From contig JAQTLP010000001.1 of assembly GCA_028714855.1 (NCBI GenBank), positions 126,572-190,571 on the forward strand: a DNA stretch of 64,000 nucleotides, written 5' to 3'. Numbering within the stretch: the stretch's first letter is position 1; each line of letters opens with the position of its first letter. Origin of the DNA: Phycisphaerae bacterium. Lineage in GTDB: Bacteria > Planctomycetota > Phycisphaerae > Sedimentisphaerales > Anaerobacaceae. Made by a program: the position numbers and the translations under genes. Below, piece after piece: positions 1 through 8,887 of this stretch. The notes beneath the pieces are model-generated. The model saw nothing but the letters and a program-made list of their open reading frames with translations, did not search any database and had not been told where the DNA came from.

Positions 1-573
1 TCTCATACACCGGAACCACTGCCAGTACGGACCGCGGTTTCACTGTCAATGCCACCGGCGGCGAAATCGATGTAACGACAGGCGGCCAGACACTTACTAT
101 CGATACGACCGGGATCGTTAACGCCGGCACTTTGACAATCGGCGGAGCCGGCAATACCACGGTATCAAGCGTGATCTCCGGTGCAGGCGCATTGACCAAG
201 GCCGGCGCAGGGACCCTTACACTTTCGGGAGACAACACTTATACGGGCGTAACTACTATTGGTGCCGGGGGTACCGTGAGCGTTGGTACTATCGGTAACG
301 GCGGCGTAGCCGGCAACCTCGGCCAAGCCACCAATGCCGTAGGGAACCTCGTTCTTGACGGCGGCACTGTCTCATACACCGGAACCACTGCCAGTACGGA
401 CCGCGGTTTCACTGTCAATGCCACCGGCGGCGAAATCGATGTAACGACAGGCGGCCAGACACTTACTATCGATACGACCGGGATCGTTAACGCCGGTACT
501 TTGACAATCGGCGGAGCCGGCAATACCACGGTATCAAGCGCGATCTCCGGTGCAGGCGCATTGACCAAGGCCG
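1..573 (+). repeat. Near-identical 369-bp-period tandem duplication inside the autotransporter gene
   Basis: Bases 1-204 match bases 370-573 with only two differences (128 c/t-type change against 497, and 172 against 541). The period of 369 bp is 123 codons, so the frame is kept. The window begins inside a repeat unit, so more copies may lie upstream. Later passenger repeats have diverged at DNA level, which indicates that this duplication is recent or homogenised. Confidence 0.92.
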
Positions 574-3536
574 ATGGAGGCACGTTAACGCTATCGGGAA
601 CAAATACATACGCCGGCACGACGACGATAAACGCCGGCACATTGACAGTTTCAGGCGGCTCTGCTATCGCGGACGGAGGGGCAGTAAGCCTTGCGAACGT
701 CGCGGGTGCAAGTTTCGAATTATCAACCAGCGAGACGATAGGCTCACTTGCCGGCGGCGGCGCCCTCGGCGGTAATGTCAACCTCAATGCCACGACTCTT
801 ACCACCGGCGATGCCACTAATACTACTTATTCCGGCGTTATCAGCGGCGCCGGCGGCATATTGACCAAAGAGGGAGCAGGAACCCTTACGCTTGATGGTA
901 CGAACAGCTATACCGGTGCAACGAATATAAATACAGGTACGCTGACAGTGGCAGCGGACCAGGCACTTGGCACGGCTGCAGGAGCCACGACAGTGGCCAA
1001 TGGAGCGACATTAGGCATTTCAGGAACCACAAACTATGCGACTGCAGAAGCATTAACGTTAAACGGCACTGGAGCAGCCGGCAGGTCCGGAGCGTTGGAT
1101 AACATCATCAACGACAATACCTTTGCAGGCAACATAACCCTTGCAACAGCAAGCAAGATAGGTTCAACGGCAGGGACACTGACGGCATCCGGGACAATAG
1201 ATAACGGCGGGAACTTACTGACCGTAGGCGGAGCAAGCGACGCAACATTGAGCGGAGTAATCAGCAATACAGGCGGACTGACCAAGGCCGATGCAGGCAC
1301 GGTAACACTGTCCGGAATAAACACATATAGCGGGATAACGACAATCAATGCCGGTACTCTAAGCATCGGCGCCGACTCCGGATTAGGAACAGCGCCTGGT
1401 GCAGCGACAGCAGGGCAGATAGTCTTCGGTGGAGGCATACTGGAGTCATCAGGCAGCTTCACCCTTGCCGCCAACAGGGGTATAGCAATGACCGGAGCAG
1501 GCACGATAGATGTAGACGCAGGTACGACACTAACATATAACGGCATCGTTGCCGGAGCAAGCGCCCTGACGAAAGCAGATACGGGAACTCTGAGCCTTGG
1601 CGGAACAAATACCTATACCGGCGGGACGACATTTAACGCCGGCACAATAATCCTCGGCGATGATGCTGCACTTGGTACTGGAACGTTGACCCTTGGCGGC
1701 GCCGGCACTATTCAATCAAATGATGACGCCCGGGCGGTGAGTAATGCAATCGCACTTGGCGGCAACGCTTTGACGGTTTCGGGCGCAAGCAATCTGACCC
1801 TCAGCGGGGTGATCAGCGGTGCCGGTGCCGGCAGTACTTTGACAAAGACAGGTACCGGTACTCTTACACTTACCGGTGTCAATACCCATGTTGGCCTTAC
1901 TACATTAACAGCCGGTACTTTAACAGGTGCTTTTTCTCTTAATGGTGCCGGCGGACTTACACTTGGCGGCGGAACCTTCCGGCCAGGTAACAGTATCGGA
2001 ACTGTCGTTATTGTTGGACCTTATACTCAGAATGCAGGAAGCACACTCGAAGTAGAAGTTTCAAACTCGGGCGGGGTACTAACCAGTGATCTTCTGGATG
2101 TAACTGGCACAGTAAATCTCGCAGCCGGCAGCACTATTGACGTAGTTGATGTCAGTCCTGCCGGTTCGATAATTGTAACGGGGGACACTTTTAATATCAT
2201 TCAAGCAGGCGGAGCTATTACCGATGGCGGTCCGACCATTACCGATAATTCCGCCGTGCTGAGCTTTACCGGCGGGGTCAGCGGCGCTTTCTATCAGTTG
2301 ACAGCGGCACGGCGGACATTTGCCTCTGCCATCGGCGGAGGCGGCGGTGGTCCATTAGGGGCGATTGATTCTGATATGGCTAACGCAACCGGCGACTATA
2401 TAACGTTAATCAACGCTCTTACCGAGCTGAATACGGCCCAGCTCCGCGACGCAGAAGAACAACTTGACCCGCTGCCTCATGCTTCATCAACAATAGTATC
2501 TATCAGAAACACTCAACAAATGACCGGCAATCTGGCGAATTATCTAAGCGCACGGCGTTCAGGTACCGAAAGGGCCATGATGTTCGACTCTCAGACATAC
2601 GAGCGCCAAACGCTGATAGCAGACGCATCGAACGACCCTCGAATGCTTGCCTATGTCATCAATGAAAACAAGAAGATAGAGGAAATGCAACAAGAAGCAG
2701 CAACAGATAACGGCATCAAAGGTTTTTTCCGGCCATTCGGAGTTTTTTACGACCACGACACGACTTCTGGTATGACGGGTTTCGATGCCAAAGCGGTCGG
2801 CGCCCTGTTCGGTGTTGACAGGAATTACGGGTCCAACTGGATAGCCGGTGTCGGCGGCGGATATACCCGTTCCTCGCTTCACTTTAAGGGAAACCGCGGC
2901 GAAGGAGAGTCGGACAGTTTCAGAGTCGGGCCTTACGCATCTTACAGCAAAAAGAACTTCTTCGTCGACACATCGGTAAGCTTAGGTTTCCACGAGAATA
3001 AGAATAAGCGCAATATAAGGTTCGGCACTATTAACCGAACCGCCAGAGGTGATTACAGAGCCTACGATTTATCCGTATATGCCGGGACCGGTTACGATTT
3101 CCATCTCAAAGCTTTGACGGTTACTCCAACCGCATCCATGCAATATATCACCTATCACAGCGAAGGTTTCCGGGAGACAGGAGCAGGTGCGGCCGGCCTG
3201 AAGGTGAACTCAACGACATCGGAATCCCTTCGGAGCAAGCTGGGCGTGACACTATCAAAGGTCCTCGAATTACACGGGACCAAAGTTATTCCGGAAGTAT
3301 TTGCCGGGTGGGCGCATGAATTTATGGATGACGAGAATATCCAAGCCAGATTTGTAGATGGAACCGCAAAATTCACGACCGGTGTTGATGATGAATGGGA
3401 CGACAGTGTATATTTTGGAGCCGGCCTCTCGGCTTTGTTGAAGAAAAATGTCTCGGCCTTCGTACGATATGAAGGCGAATATTCTTCAGGCAATGGCATA
3501 AATGCATTGAACTTCGGGATTACCGTTCTGTTTTAG
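1..3536 (+). CDS. Autotransporter with passenger-associated repeats (5' end outside window)
   Basis: The frame is open from base 3, so the start lies upstream. The passenger carries at least six copies of the passenger-associated transport repeat, each reading about LTKxGAGTLTLSGxNTYTG followed by TTINAGTL, which predicts a right-handed beta-helix. From about base 2720 to the stop the protein changes to a roughly 270-residue autotransporter beta-barrel (GVDRNYGSNWIAGVGGGYTR near its start) and ends in the alternating pattern NFGITVLF with a terminal Phe, as outer-membrane barrels do. By family knowledge this is a type Va secretion protein whose barrel inserts in the outer membrane and displays or releases the passenger. 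The linker near bases 2340-2530 is less repetitive and could be the helical plug. The ligand or substrate cannot be told. The first 573 bases contain a nearly exact internal duplication. Confidence 0.9.
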   Translation, partial: SYTGTTASTDRGFTVNATGGEIDVTTGGQTLTIDTTGIVNAGTLTIGGAGNTTVSSVISGAGALTKAGAGTLTLSGDNTYTGVTTIGAGGTVSVGTIGNGGVAGNLGQATNAVGNLVLDGGTVSYTGTTASTDRGFTVNATGGEIDVTTGGQTLTIDTTGIVNAGTLTIGGAGNTTVSSAISGAGALTKADGGTLTLSGTNTYAGTTTINAGTLTVSGGSAIADGGAVSLANVAGASFELSTSETIGSLAGGGALGGNVNLNATTLTTGDATNTTYSGVISGAGGILTKEGAGTLTLDGTNSYTGATNINTGTLTVAADQALGTAAGATTVANGATLGISGTTNYATAEALTLNGTGAAGRSGALDNIINDNTFAGNITLATASKIGSTAGTLTASGTIDNGGNLLTVGGASDATLSGVISNTGGLTKADAGTVTLSGINTYSGITTINAGTLSIGADSGLGTAPGAATAGQIVFGGGILESSGSFTLAANRGIAMTGAGTIDVDAGTTLTYNGIVAGASALTKADTGTLSLGGTNTYTGGTTFNAGTIILGDDAALGTGTLTLGGAGTIQSNDDARAVSNAIALGGNALTVSGASNLTLSGVISGAGAGSTLTKTGTGTLTLTGVNTHVGLTTLTAGTLTGAFSLNGAGGLTLGGGTFRPGNSIGTVVIVGPYTQNAGSTLEVEVSNSGGVLTSDLLDVTGTVNLAAGSTIDVVDVSPAGSIIVTGDTFNIIQAGGAITDGGPTITDNSAVLSFTGGVSGAFYQLTAARRTFASAIGGGGGGPLGAIDSDMANATGDYITLINALTELNTAQLRDAEEQLDPLPHASSTIVSIRNTQQMTGNLANYLSARRSGTERAMMFDSQTYERQTLIADASNDPRMLAYVINENKKIEEMQQEAATDNGIKGFFRPFGVFYDHDTTSGMTGFDAKAVGALFGVDRNYGSNWIAGVGGGYTRSSLHFKGNRGEGESDSFRVGPYASYSKKNFFVDTSVSLGFHENKNKRNIRFGTINRTARGDYRAYDLSVYAGTGYDFHLKALTVTPTASMQYITYHSEGFRETGAGAAGLKVNSTTSESLRSKLGVTLSKVLELHGTKVIPEVFAGWAHEFMDDENIQARFVDGTAKFTTGVDDEWDDSVYFGAGLSALLKKNVSAFVRYEGEYSSGNGINALNFGITVLF

Positions 3537-3706
3537 ATAAGCGTCTTCGCCAATATAAAAACCGAATTGTAATTGCAAAAAAGAAATAGAAAGGCCGAAG
3601 AGGGCACTTTTTCGCAAAAAACGGGGTTATTTAAGGACTTTAACTTCTTGTTGGATAGGCAGTTGGGGAAAAACGCGCTTTTTTTCTCAAAAAACCGGAA
3701 AATTTA

Positions 3707-3735
3707 TTGACAAATAGCAGCAGCTACTGTATTAT
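3707..3735 (+). promoter_or_regulatory. Sigma-70-type promoter for the PEP-CTERM gene
   Basis: TTGACA at 3707-3712 and TATTAT at 3730-3735 are separated by 17 bp. This is a near-consensus promoter, leaving a leader of about 85 bases before the start codon of the following gene. No known riboswitch was recognised in the leader. Confidence 0.65.
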
Positions 3736-3826
3736 GCCTGTTGCGGTGGATGCCTCCGGTTTACGTACTATGCTGGGGAAATTCAGAAGATGAGAAGGAA
3801 GGTATAAGCGTTATAAGGAGGAGTAT

Positions 3827-4447
3827 ATGATGAAAAAAGTCAAGTTTTTTGTAGTAGCATTTCTTTTACTTTTTGGCACAACTTCTTTAGTAAGTGCTTC
3901 CATTACCGGCTGGAGCTGTGACGACGACGGAGACGGCGTGATAGTCATGGGTTCGGTAAGCCTGACACCGGTAGATGACGAGTATGAACTCGCGATGGAC
4001 TGCACACATGTTCTTTGGGAGCCGGGGCATATAGAGGGCGATTTCACGACCGATACACCCGAAGACCCGACTGTTCGTATCATCGAGGACGTGGAAAACG
4101 ACACGGGCTTCGCATGGACTGATTACCATATCACCATGGGCATGAGTCATACCTTCTCATTTGTGACTTCAGGTCTGCTCGTACCGAATGGTTGGACGGC
4201 GACACTCAGCGCTGTGACAGCCGGAACGATACCAAATGGCGGCAGTGGTTATGTAGGAACAATCGACTATGTTAATGTTACGGGTTCTGCATACGATATT
4301 GGCATTGACGATACCGGTACTTTCGGCTTTAAAGTATCGTTCCTCGGAAGCACTTCGTTCTGCACAGAGCAGTATCCTACGCCTGAGCCGGCAACAATTG
4401 GTTTGCTGGGACTCGGAGCGTTGGCGCTTCTAAGGAAGAGAAAATAG
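3827..4447 (+). CDS. PEP-CTERM sorting domain secreted protein
   Basis: A 206-residue exported protein. The N-terminus (MMKKVKFFVVAFLLLFGTTS) is a typical signal peptide, with likely cleavage after SASA-like residues near position 25. The C-terminus has the PEP-CTERM tripartite signal: PEPATIGLLGLGALALL followed by the basic tail RKRK. By family knowledge this is recognised by an exosortase and the protein is processed at the cell surface. The central part has no recognised domain; it is acidic and beta-rich in appearance and has a few cysteines. AGGAGG at 3816-3821 lies 5 bases before ATG 3827 and 8 before ATG 3830, so either of the tandem ATGs may be used. It stands alone between its own promoter and terminator. 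Confidence 0.88.
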   Translation: MMKKVKFFVVAFLLLFGTTSLVSASITGWSCDDDGDGVIVMGSVSLTPVDDEYELAMDCTHVLWEPGHIEGDFTTDTPEDPTVRIIEDVENDTGFAWTDYHITMGMSHTFSFVTSGLLVPNGWTATLSAVTAGTIPNGGSGYVGTIDYVNVTGSAYDIGIDDTGTFGFKVSFLGSTSFCTEQYPTPEPATIGLLGLGALALLRKRK

Positions 4448-4470
4448 TATCTATTCGACTACTATGCAAA

Positions 4471-4501
4471 AGGGCTCAGAAGAAATCTGAGCCCTTTTTT
4501 T
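4471..4501 (+). terminator. Rho-independent terminator after the PEP-CTERM gene
   Basis: The 10-bp arms agggctcaga (4471-4480) and tctgagccct (4486-4495) enclose a 5-base loop and are followed by a T run. The A run before the left arm could let it also work for the convergent apt gene. Confidence 0.9.
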
Positions 4502-4530
4502 ATTTACAGGCAACCGCTATCGGCCAAAGG

Positions 4531-5058
4531 TTAGTAAGATATTACCGTTTTAATAACATAGCCTTGGAGTTTTTCCCGGCCGTGCAGTCCTGACAGTTCT
4601 ATGAGAAAAGATATTGCGGCGATTTGACCGCCGATTTTTTCTATGAGTTTGCAGGCGGCGGCCATTGTTCCGCCGGTAGCCAGCAGGTCATCGACCATTA
4701 AGACTTTCGCGCTTTTGCTTACGGCATCACAATGCACCTGCAATGTGTCTGTGCCGTATTCCAAATCGTAGGTTATGCTTTCGGTTTTGGACGGCAGCTT
4801 GCCTTTTTTGCGTATTGGTACAAAGCCAGCACCGAGTTTTCTCGCGACGGCCGAACCGAATATAAATCCCCTTGCCTCAACAGCGGCAACATAGTCGATA
4901 TCCGCGTCTATAAAGGCGGCGCATAAAGCATCTATCGCTGCTGCAAATGCCTTAGGGTCGGCTAATAACGGCGTGATGTCGCGAAATAAAATTCCCTTTT
5001 TGGGCCAATCGGGTATGCTGCGAATGTAACTTTCGAGATTGATTTCATTAGTCGACAT
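4531..5058 (-). CDS. apt: Adenine phosphoribosyltransferase
   Basis: A 175-residue protein of the usual Apt length. It joins adenine and PRPP to AMP in cytosolic purine salvage. The PRPP-binding loop VLMVDDLLATGGTMAAA is intact at about residues 118-135, and the N-terminal region with IRSIPDWPKKGILFRDITPL is characteristic of Apt. It is the last gene of a leftward run, 50 bp after the sigma factor gene, and ends at the shared hairpin at 4471-4501. Nothing is odd about it. Confidence 0.95.
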   Translation of the reverse strand: MSTNEINLESYIRSIPDWPKKGILFRDITPLLADPKAFAAAIDALCAAFIDADIDYVAAVEARGFIFGSAVARKLGAGFVPIRKKGKLPSKTESITYDLEYGTDTLQVHCDAVSKSAKVLMVDDLLATGGTMAAACKLIEKIGGQIAAISFLIELSGLHGREKLQGYVIKTVISY

Positions 5059-5108
5059 TTATTTTCCCATCCATGGTATTGTCGCGGGTACCGTTAAGCA
5101 GGTGCCCA

Positions 5109-5969
5109 TTACCGTTCGTTCATATATTCGTAAAGTTTAGTAAGAGCGCTGCGTTGAATCTGGCGAATTCTCTCTCGTGTCAGACCTACCTGCTTACCTA
5201 TCTGCTTTAATGTCATCGGCTTGCGTCCATCAAGCCCGTAATGCGACCTCAAAACATCGGCTTCCCTTGGTTCGATTTCATTGAGCAAACTCAAGACCTT
5301 TGTCCGTTCTTCATCGGCAACCAAAGTATCCTCCGGCTTGCCCGCATTTTGATCCTGCAATGTTTCCTCGATTATTTGATTGTCTTCCGTTCCGTCACTG
5401 CCGGAGGTATCTCTCACAGAGCCAAGGATTTTGACAATGTGATGTATGATTTTTGCCTGGCGTACCGGCAGGTGCATTATCTCTGCCATCTCTTCGGCAT
5501 CCAGCGTTCTGCCGAGCCTGCTTTGGAGCTCCGCCGCAGTATGCCGCCAGTGGTTCATCAGCGCAACCATATAGGTTGGGATATGCACCGGCTGAACATT
5601 AGCCAGCAACGCACGTTTGATACTCTGCTTTATCCACCACGCCGCATAGGTGCTAAAACGGGTTCCATAGTCAGGGTCAAAGTAATCGACAGCTTTTATA
5701 AGGCCGAGATTGCCCTCCTCAATCAGGTCGCCCAGGCTCATCCCCCTGCCCGCATATTTTTTTGCGATATTAACGACCAGCCGGAGATTGCTTCGCACCA
5801 ACAGCTCCCTAGCCTGCGGATCGTTTTCTTCAACGACCAATTTTCCTAACGAATGCTCCTGCTCCACAGTCAGCAGCGAAGCCTCGTCAATTTCCTTAAG
5901 GTAATCTTTTATGGTGATATCAAATGCTATGGTTAGCTCCTCCGTCCCTCCAAAGCCCTTCAATTCCAA
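5109..5969 (-). CDS. Group 2-type RNA polymerase sigma-70 factor
   Basis: A 286-residue sigma-70 family protein. Region 1.2 (DYLKEIDEASLLTVEQE), region 2 (LRLVVNIAKKYAGRGMSLGD, then DLIEEGNLGLIKAVDYFD and the FSTYAAWWIKQSIKRAL core for -10 recognition), region 3 and region 4 (LTRERIRQIQRSALTKL helix-turn-helix for the -35) are all present. The long N-terminal region 1.1 of the primary sigma factor is absent, so it is more likely an alternative RpoS/SigB-like or group 2 factor than the housekeeping one. It follows rpsA by 145 bp, so it may be cotranscribed with the translation genes or have its own promoter. The regulon cannot be told from the window. Confidence 0.9.
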   Translation of the reverse strand: MELKGFGGTEELTIAFDITIKDYLKEIDEASLLTVEQEHSLGKLVVEENDPQARELLVRSNLRLVVNIAKKYAGRGMSLGDLIEEGNLGLIKAVDYFDPDYGTRFSTYAAWWIKQSIKRALLANVQPVHIPTYMVALMNHWRHTAAELQSRLGRTLDAEEMAEIMHLPVRQAKIIHHIVKILGSVRDTSGSDGTEDNQIIEETLQDQNAGKPEDTLVADEERTKVLSLLNEIEPREADVLRSHYGLDGRKPMTLKQIGKQVGLTRERIRQIQRSALTKLYEYMNER

Positions 5970-6114
5970 CTATAAGGTTAGATTCGGTTTCGACCTCAAC
6001 ACTTTTATAAGACAATCGACACTTTGCCATAGACAAACCTGTTTGAAGTATCGGTCAAATAAGCCTGCAGGTTTAGGCGATCAAATGCAGCGGGTCGATA
6101 CCTACCATCAGGCC

Positions 6115-7911
6115 TTAATTATCGGGCGTCTGCTCTGTGTTATCATCGCCGCTGGTCTGTTCGGACTTATCTGTTTCTTCCAGCGGTGCGATATTCAGAT
6201 CCGAAAGAACGGTTTGAGCGCCTGTTGAGGCAGGCTTCTGGGTAGATTCGGACGCTTGTTCTTCAGCAGCCCACTGCACCCTGCGCAAACTCAACCCGAT
6301 TTTACGCGCTTCAGTATCAACTCTTAGAATCTTAACCTCAATCTCTTCACCCAGCTTAACAATATCCTGTGTTTTTTCAATCTTATGGTCGGCAAGTTCA
6401 GAAATGTGCAACAGTCCTTCCAAGTCGGGCTCAAGCTCAACAAATGCGCCAAAATTGGTAAGCTTTGTTACTGTTCCTTTAATAATCTGTCCCGGTATAT
6501 ACTTCTCAGGGATCGCATGAGCCCACGGATCTTCGGACATCTGCTTTATTCCCAGAGATATTCGCCGTTTTTCCTCATCGACTTCCAAAACAACACATTT
6601 AACTTCCTGCCCCTTTTGCAATACCTCGCTGGGATGGCTATATTTCTTTGTCCAACTCATATCAGAAATGTGTATCATCCCATCAATACCCTTTTCTATC
6701 TCCACGAATGCGCCGAAATTAGTCAGACTGTGCACAGTGGTGGTAACAATGGTTCCAACCGGATATTTCTGCGAAGCAATTGTCCAGGGATTGGTTTCGG
6801 TTTGCTTCAGCCCCAGCGAAATTTCCTGTTTCTGCCTGTTAACACTCAACACAACCACCTCAACTTCGTCACCCAAATTGAGCATCTCGGAGGGATGTGT
6901 CAGGCGTTTGGTCCAGCTCATCTCACTAATATGCACTAATCCTTCAATTCCATCTTCAAGCCGGATAAACACGCCATAATTCATTACATTTACTACTTTC
7001 CCCTTGACCCTTGCTCCAATCGGATAGCGCTGCTCAACATTTTCCCAGGGGCTGGAGGTTTTTTGTTTCAAGCCCAAAGAAATCCTCTCGCCTTCCTTAT
7101 CCACCCCAATAACAACGACCTCGATTTCCTGGTCGAGCTGAACGACTTCTGAAGGATGTGATATCCTGCCCCAGCTCAAATCAGAGATATGCAGCAGGCC
7201 ATCGACGCCGCCCAAATCCACGAACACGCCGAAATCAGCGATGTTTTTCACAACGCCTTTTCGCACCTGATCAACCTCGATTTCTGACAGGACTTTTTCC
7301 TTGCTGCTCTTGCGTTCTTCCTCAATAAGCTTTCGTCTCGATACGACGATGTTTCGGCCTTCAATATCTATCTTGAGAATCTTGCACCTAAGTTCCTTGC
7401 CGATAAACCTGCTGATATCGCCCGGCTTTCTGATGTCAACCTGCGAAGCAGGCAAAAACACAGGTACGCCAATATCAATAAGCAAGCCACCCTTGATGCG
7501 TCTTACAACTCTGCCGTCAACAATATCGCCTTCCTTTTTGGTATCGACAATTGTTTCCCAGCCCCTGATTCGGTCGGCTTTACGTTTTGAGAGCAGGATA
7601 AGGCCGCCCTCGGAATCCGTATCTTCAAGCAGGACTTCGATTTCTCTGCCCGGAGCTACTTCATCCGGACTGTCAAATTCACTGGCATCGACGACGCCTT
7701 CGCTTTTGAGGCCGACCTCGACGATAACATCATTTCCTATTTGCGAAACGATAGTGCCTTTAATAATAGTCCCCGGCAATCGCGAATCGACCTTTGTCTG
7801 GAGTACTTCTTCCAAAAACGCGGTTTCTTTATCACTGAACATTTTGCCGACCTGCTGGTCGATGACTTCCTGCGACAGGCCTAATTTGTTAGCTATATTT
7901 CTATCAACCAT
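6115..7911 (-). CDS. rpsA: 30S ribosomal protein S1
   Basis: A 598-residue protein with six S1 (OB-fold) RNA-binding domains in a row. The first two, before about residue 190, are more diverged; the last four each carry variants of VxNFGAFVELExGIxGLLHIS and end with the recurring ISLGLKQ. It helps mRNAs bind the 30S subunit. The acidic, Gln/Thr-rich C-terminal tail after about residue 550 is low complexity. It follows ispH by 106 bp on the same strand, as in the cmk-plsC-ispH-rpsA order known from other phyla. The leader has two short GC hairpins, at 7957-7973 and around 7999-8011. Confidence 0.95.
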   Translation of the reverse strand: MVDRNIANKLGLSQEVIDQQVGKMFSDKETAFLEEVLQTKVDSRLPGTIIKGTIVSQIGNDVIVEVGLKSEGVVDASEFDSPDEVAPGREIEVLLEDTDSEGGLILLSKRKADRIRGWETIVDTKKEGDIVDGRVVRRIKGGLLIDIGVPVFLPASQVDIRKPGDISRFIGKELRCKILKIDIEGRNIVVSRRKLIEEERKSSKEKVLSEIEVDQVRKGVVKNIADFGVFVDLGGVDGLLHISDLSWGRISHPSEVVQLDQEIEVVVIGVDKEGERISLGLKQKTSSPWENVEQRYPIGARVKGKVVNVMNYGVFIRLEDGIEGLVHISEMSWTKRLTHPSEMLNLGDEVEVVVLSVNRQKQEISLGLKQTETNPWTIASQKYPVGTIVTTTVHSLTNFGAFVEIEKGIDGMIHISDMSWTKKYSHPSEVLQKGQEVKCVVLEVDEEKRRISLGIKQMSEDPWAHAIPEKYIPGQIIKGTVTKLTNFGAFVELEPDLEGLLHISELADHKIEKTQDIVKLGEEIEVKILRVDTEARKIGLSLRRVQWAAEEQASESTQKPASTGAQTVLSDLNIAPLEETDKSEQTSGDDNTEQTPDN

Positions 7912-8017
7912 AAATTCAATTTCTAAAATAAAAAAGTTATTGTTTCAGCGTCCCCCTCCTGTCGGCGACAGGATATCAAGGGCCGCATATTCATCCCGCC
8001 CCTTGTAGGGGCTGGAT

Positions 8018-8869
8018 TTACTTAATTTTCGCTAAATTTTCAACAAACTCTGCAATTATCCATTCGGGCGTAGAAGCCCCCGCAGTAACGCCTGCTACGC
8101 TGGGCAAAGCCCGTTTTTTGCCAAAGAGAACAACTTTATCAAATTCGCTCCAATTTTGCAAGTGAAACGTTTTGTTATTATATTTTTTGCAAAGCTCCGC
8201 CAGCCGGCAGGTATTTGCGCTTTCCAGGCCTCCGAGGACGAACATTATATCGACCCGCTTGCACAATTGCACGGCGGATTCCTGCCTTTTTATGGCTTCC
8301 CTGCACAAAGTATTGATTACCTTCATTTCGCCAAACCCGTGCCGGGCAATGGCCCCGAGCATCCTGCTGAAGTGCTCCTGGCTCTGCGTGGTCTGGCAGA
8401 CAATGCCCAATTTGGCGTTTTTAGGGAGCTTATGTAAATCGGATTCGTCGGCAATGACAACGACGTCTTTGGCAGAGCCGACGACCGCCTGCACCTCGGG
8501 ATGATTTTCATCGCCGATGACGACGACTTTGGAGCCGTCTTTTTCGAGCTTTTTTGCGATTTGCTGAACCCTCTTGACGAGGACGCAGGTGGCATCGACG
8601 ATGTTGATTCCTTTTTCCTTGAGCTTGACTATCTGCTTAGGCGCTGCGCCGTGCGAGCGGATAATGACTGTTCCCGATTTAATTTTGTCCGCATTGCCGA
8701 CGGTTTTAAGCCCCTCTTCAGCCAGCTGGCGGACAACATCGGCGTTGTGAATAATCGGGCCGAGACTATATACCGGAGCGACTTTTTTGGCGAGTATTTC
8801 TTCGGCGATACTGATGGCGTTCTTGACGCCCGGACAAAACCCGCAGTTTTCAGCAACTATAACTTTCAT
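8018..8869 (-). CDS. ispH: 4-hydroxy-3-methylbut-2-enyl diphosphate reductase
   Basis: A 283-residue IspH/LytB protein, the last step of the MEP isoprenoid pathway, making IPP and DMAPP from HMBPP. The three Fe-S cluster cysteines are visible as C12 (GFCPGV), C95 (DATC) and C189 (NTLC). Histidines H41 (GPIIHN), H73 (RSHG) and H123 (ENHPE), with E125, match the substrate pocket. The length is normal. It starts 18 bp after the cmk-plsC fusion, implying one transcript. Its product would feed the prenyl lipids used by the prenyltransferase near 59 kb. Confidence 0.96.
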   Translation of the reverse strand: MKVIVAENCGFCPGVKNAISIAEEILAKKVAPVYSLGPIIHNADVVRQLAEEGLKTVGNADKIKSGTVIIRSHGAAPKQIVKLKEKGINIVDATCVLVKRVQQIAKKLEKDGSKVVVIGDENHPEVQAVVGSAKDVVVIADESDLHKLPKNAKLGIVCQTTQSQEHFSRMLGAIARHGFGEMKVINTLCREAIKRQESAVQLCKRVDIMFVLGGLESANTCRLAELCKKYNNKTFHLQNWSEFDKVVLFGKKRALPSVAGVTAGASTPEWIIAEFVENLAKIK

Positions 8870-8887
8870 AAATATTCACCCTGCCTA

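Noticed and set aside
239-817. Long minus-strand ORFs opposite the autotransporter (also at 1034-1546)
   Set aside because: They mirror the repetitive passenger codons, are Pro/Val/Ala-rich, and have no start signal or domain.
3736-3826. Possible cyclic-di-GMP riboswitch in the PEP-CTERM leader because of gcctccgg
   Set aside because: The other conserved GEMM segments are absent, and the leader is too short.
7957-8011. Hairpins between ispH and rpsA as a terminator
   Set aside because: The stems at 7957-7973 and 7999-8011 lack a T tract on the minus strand; more likely leader structure for rpsA.
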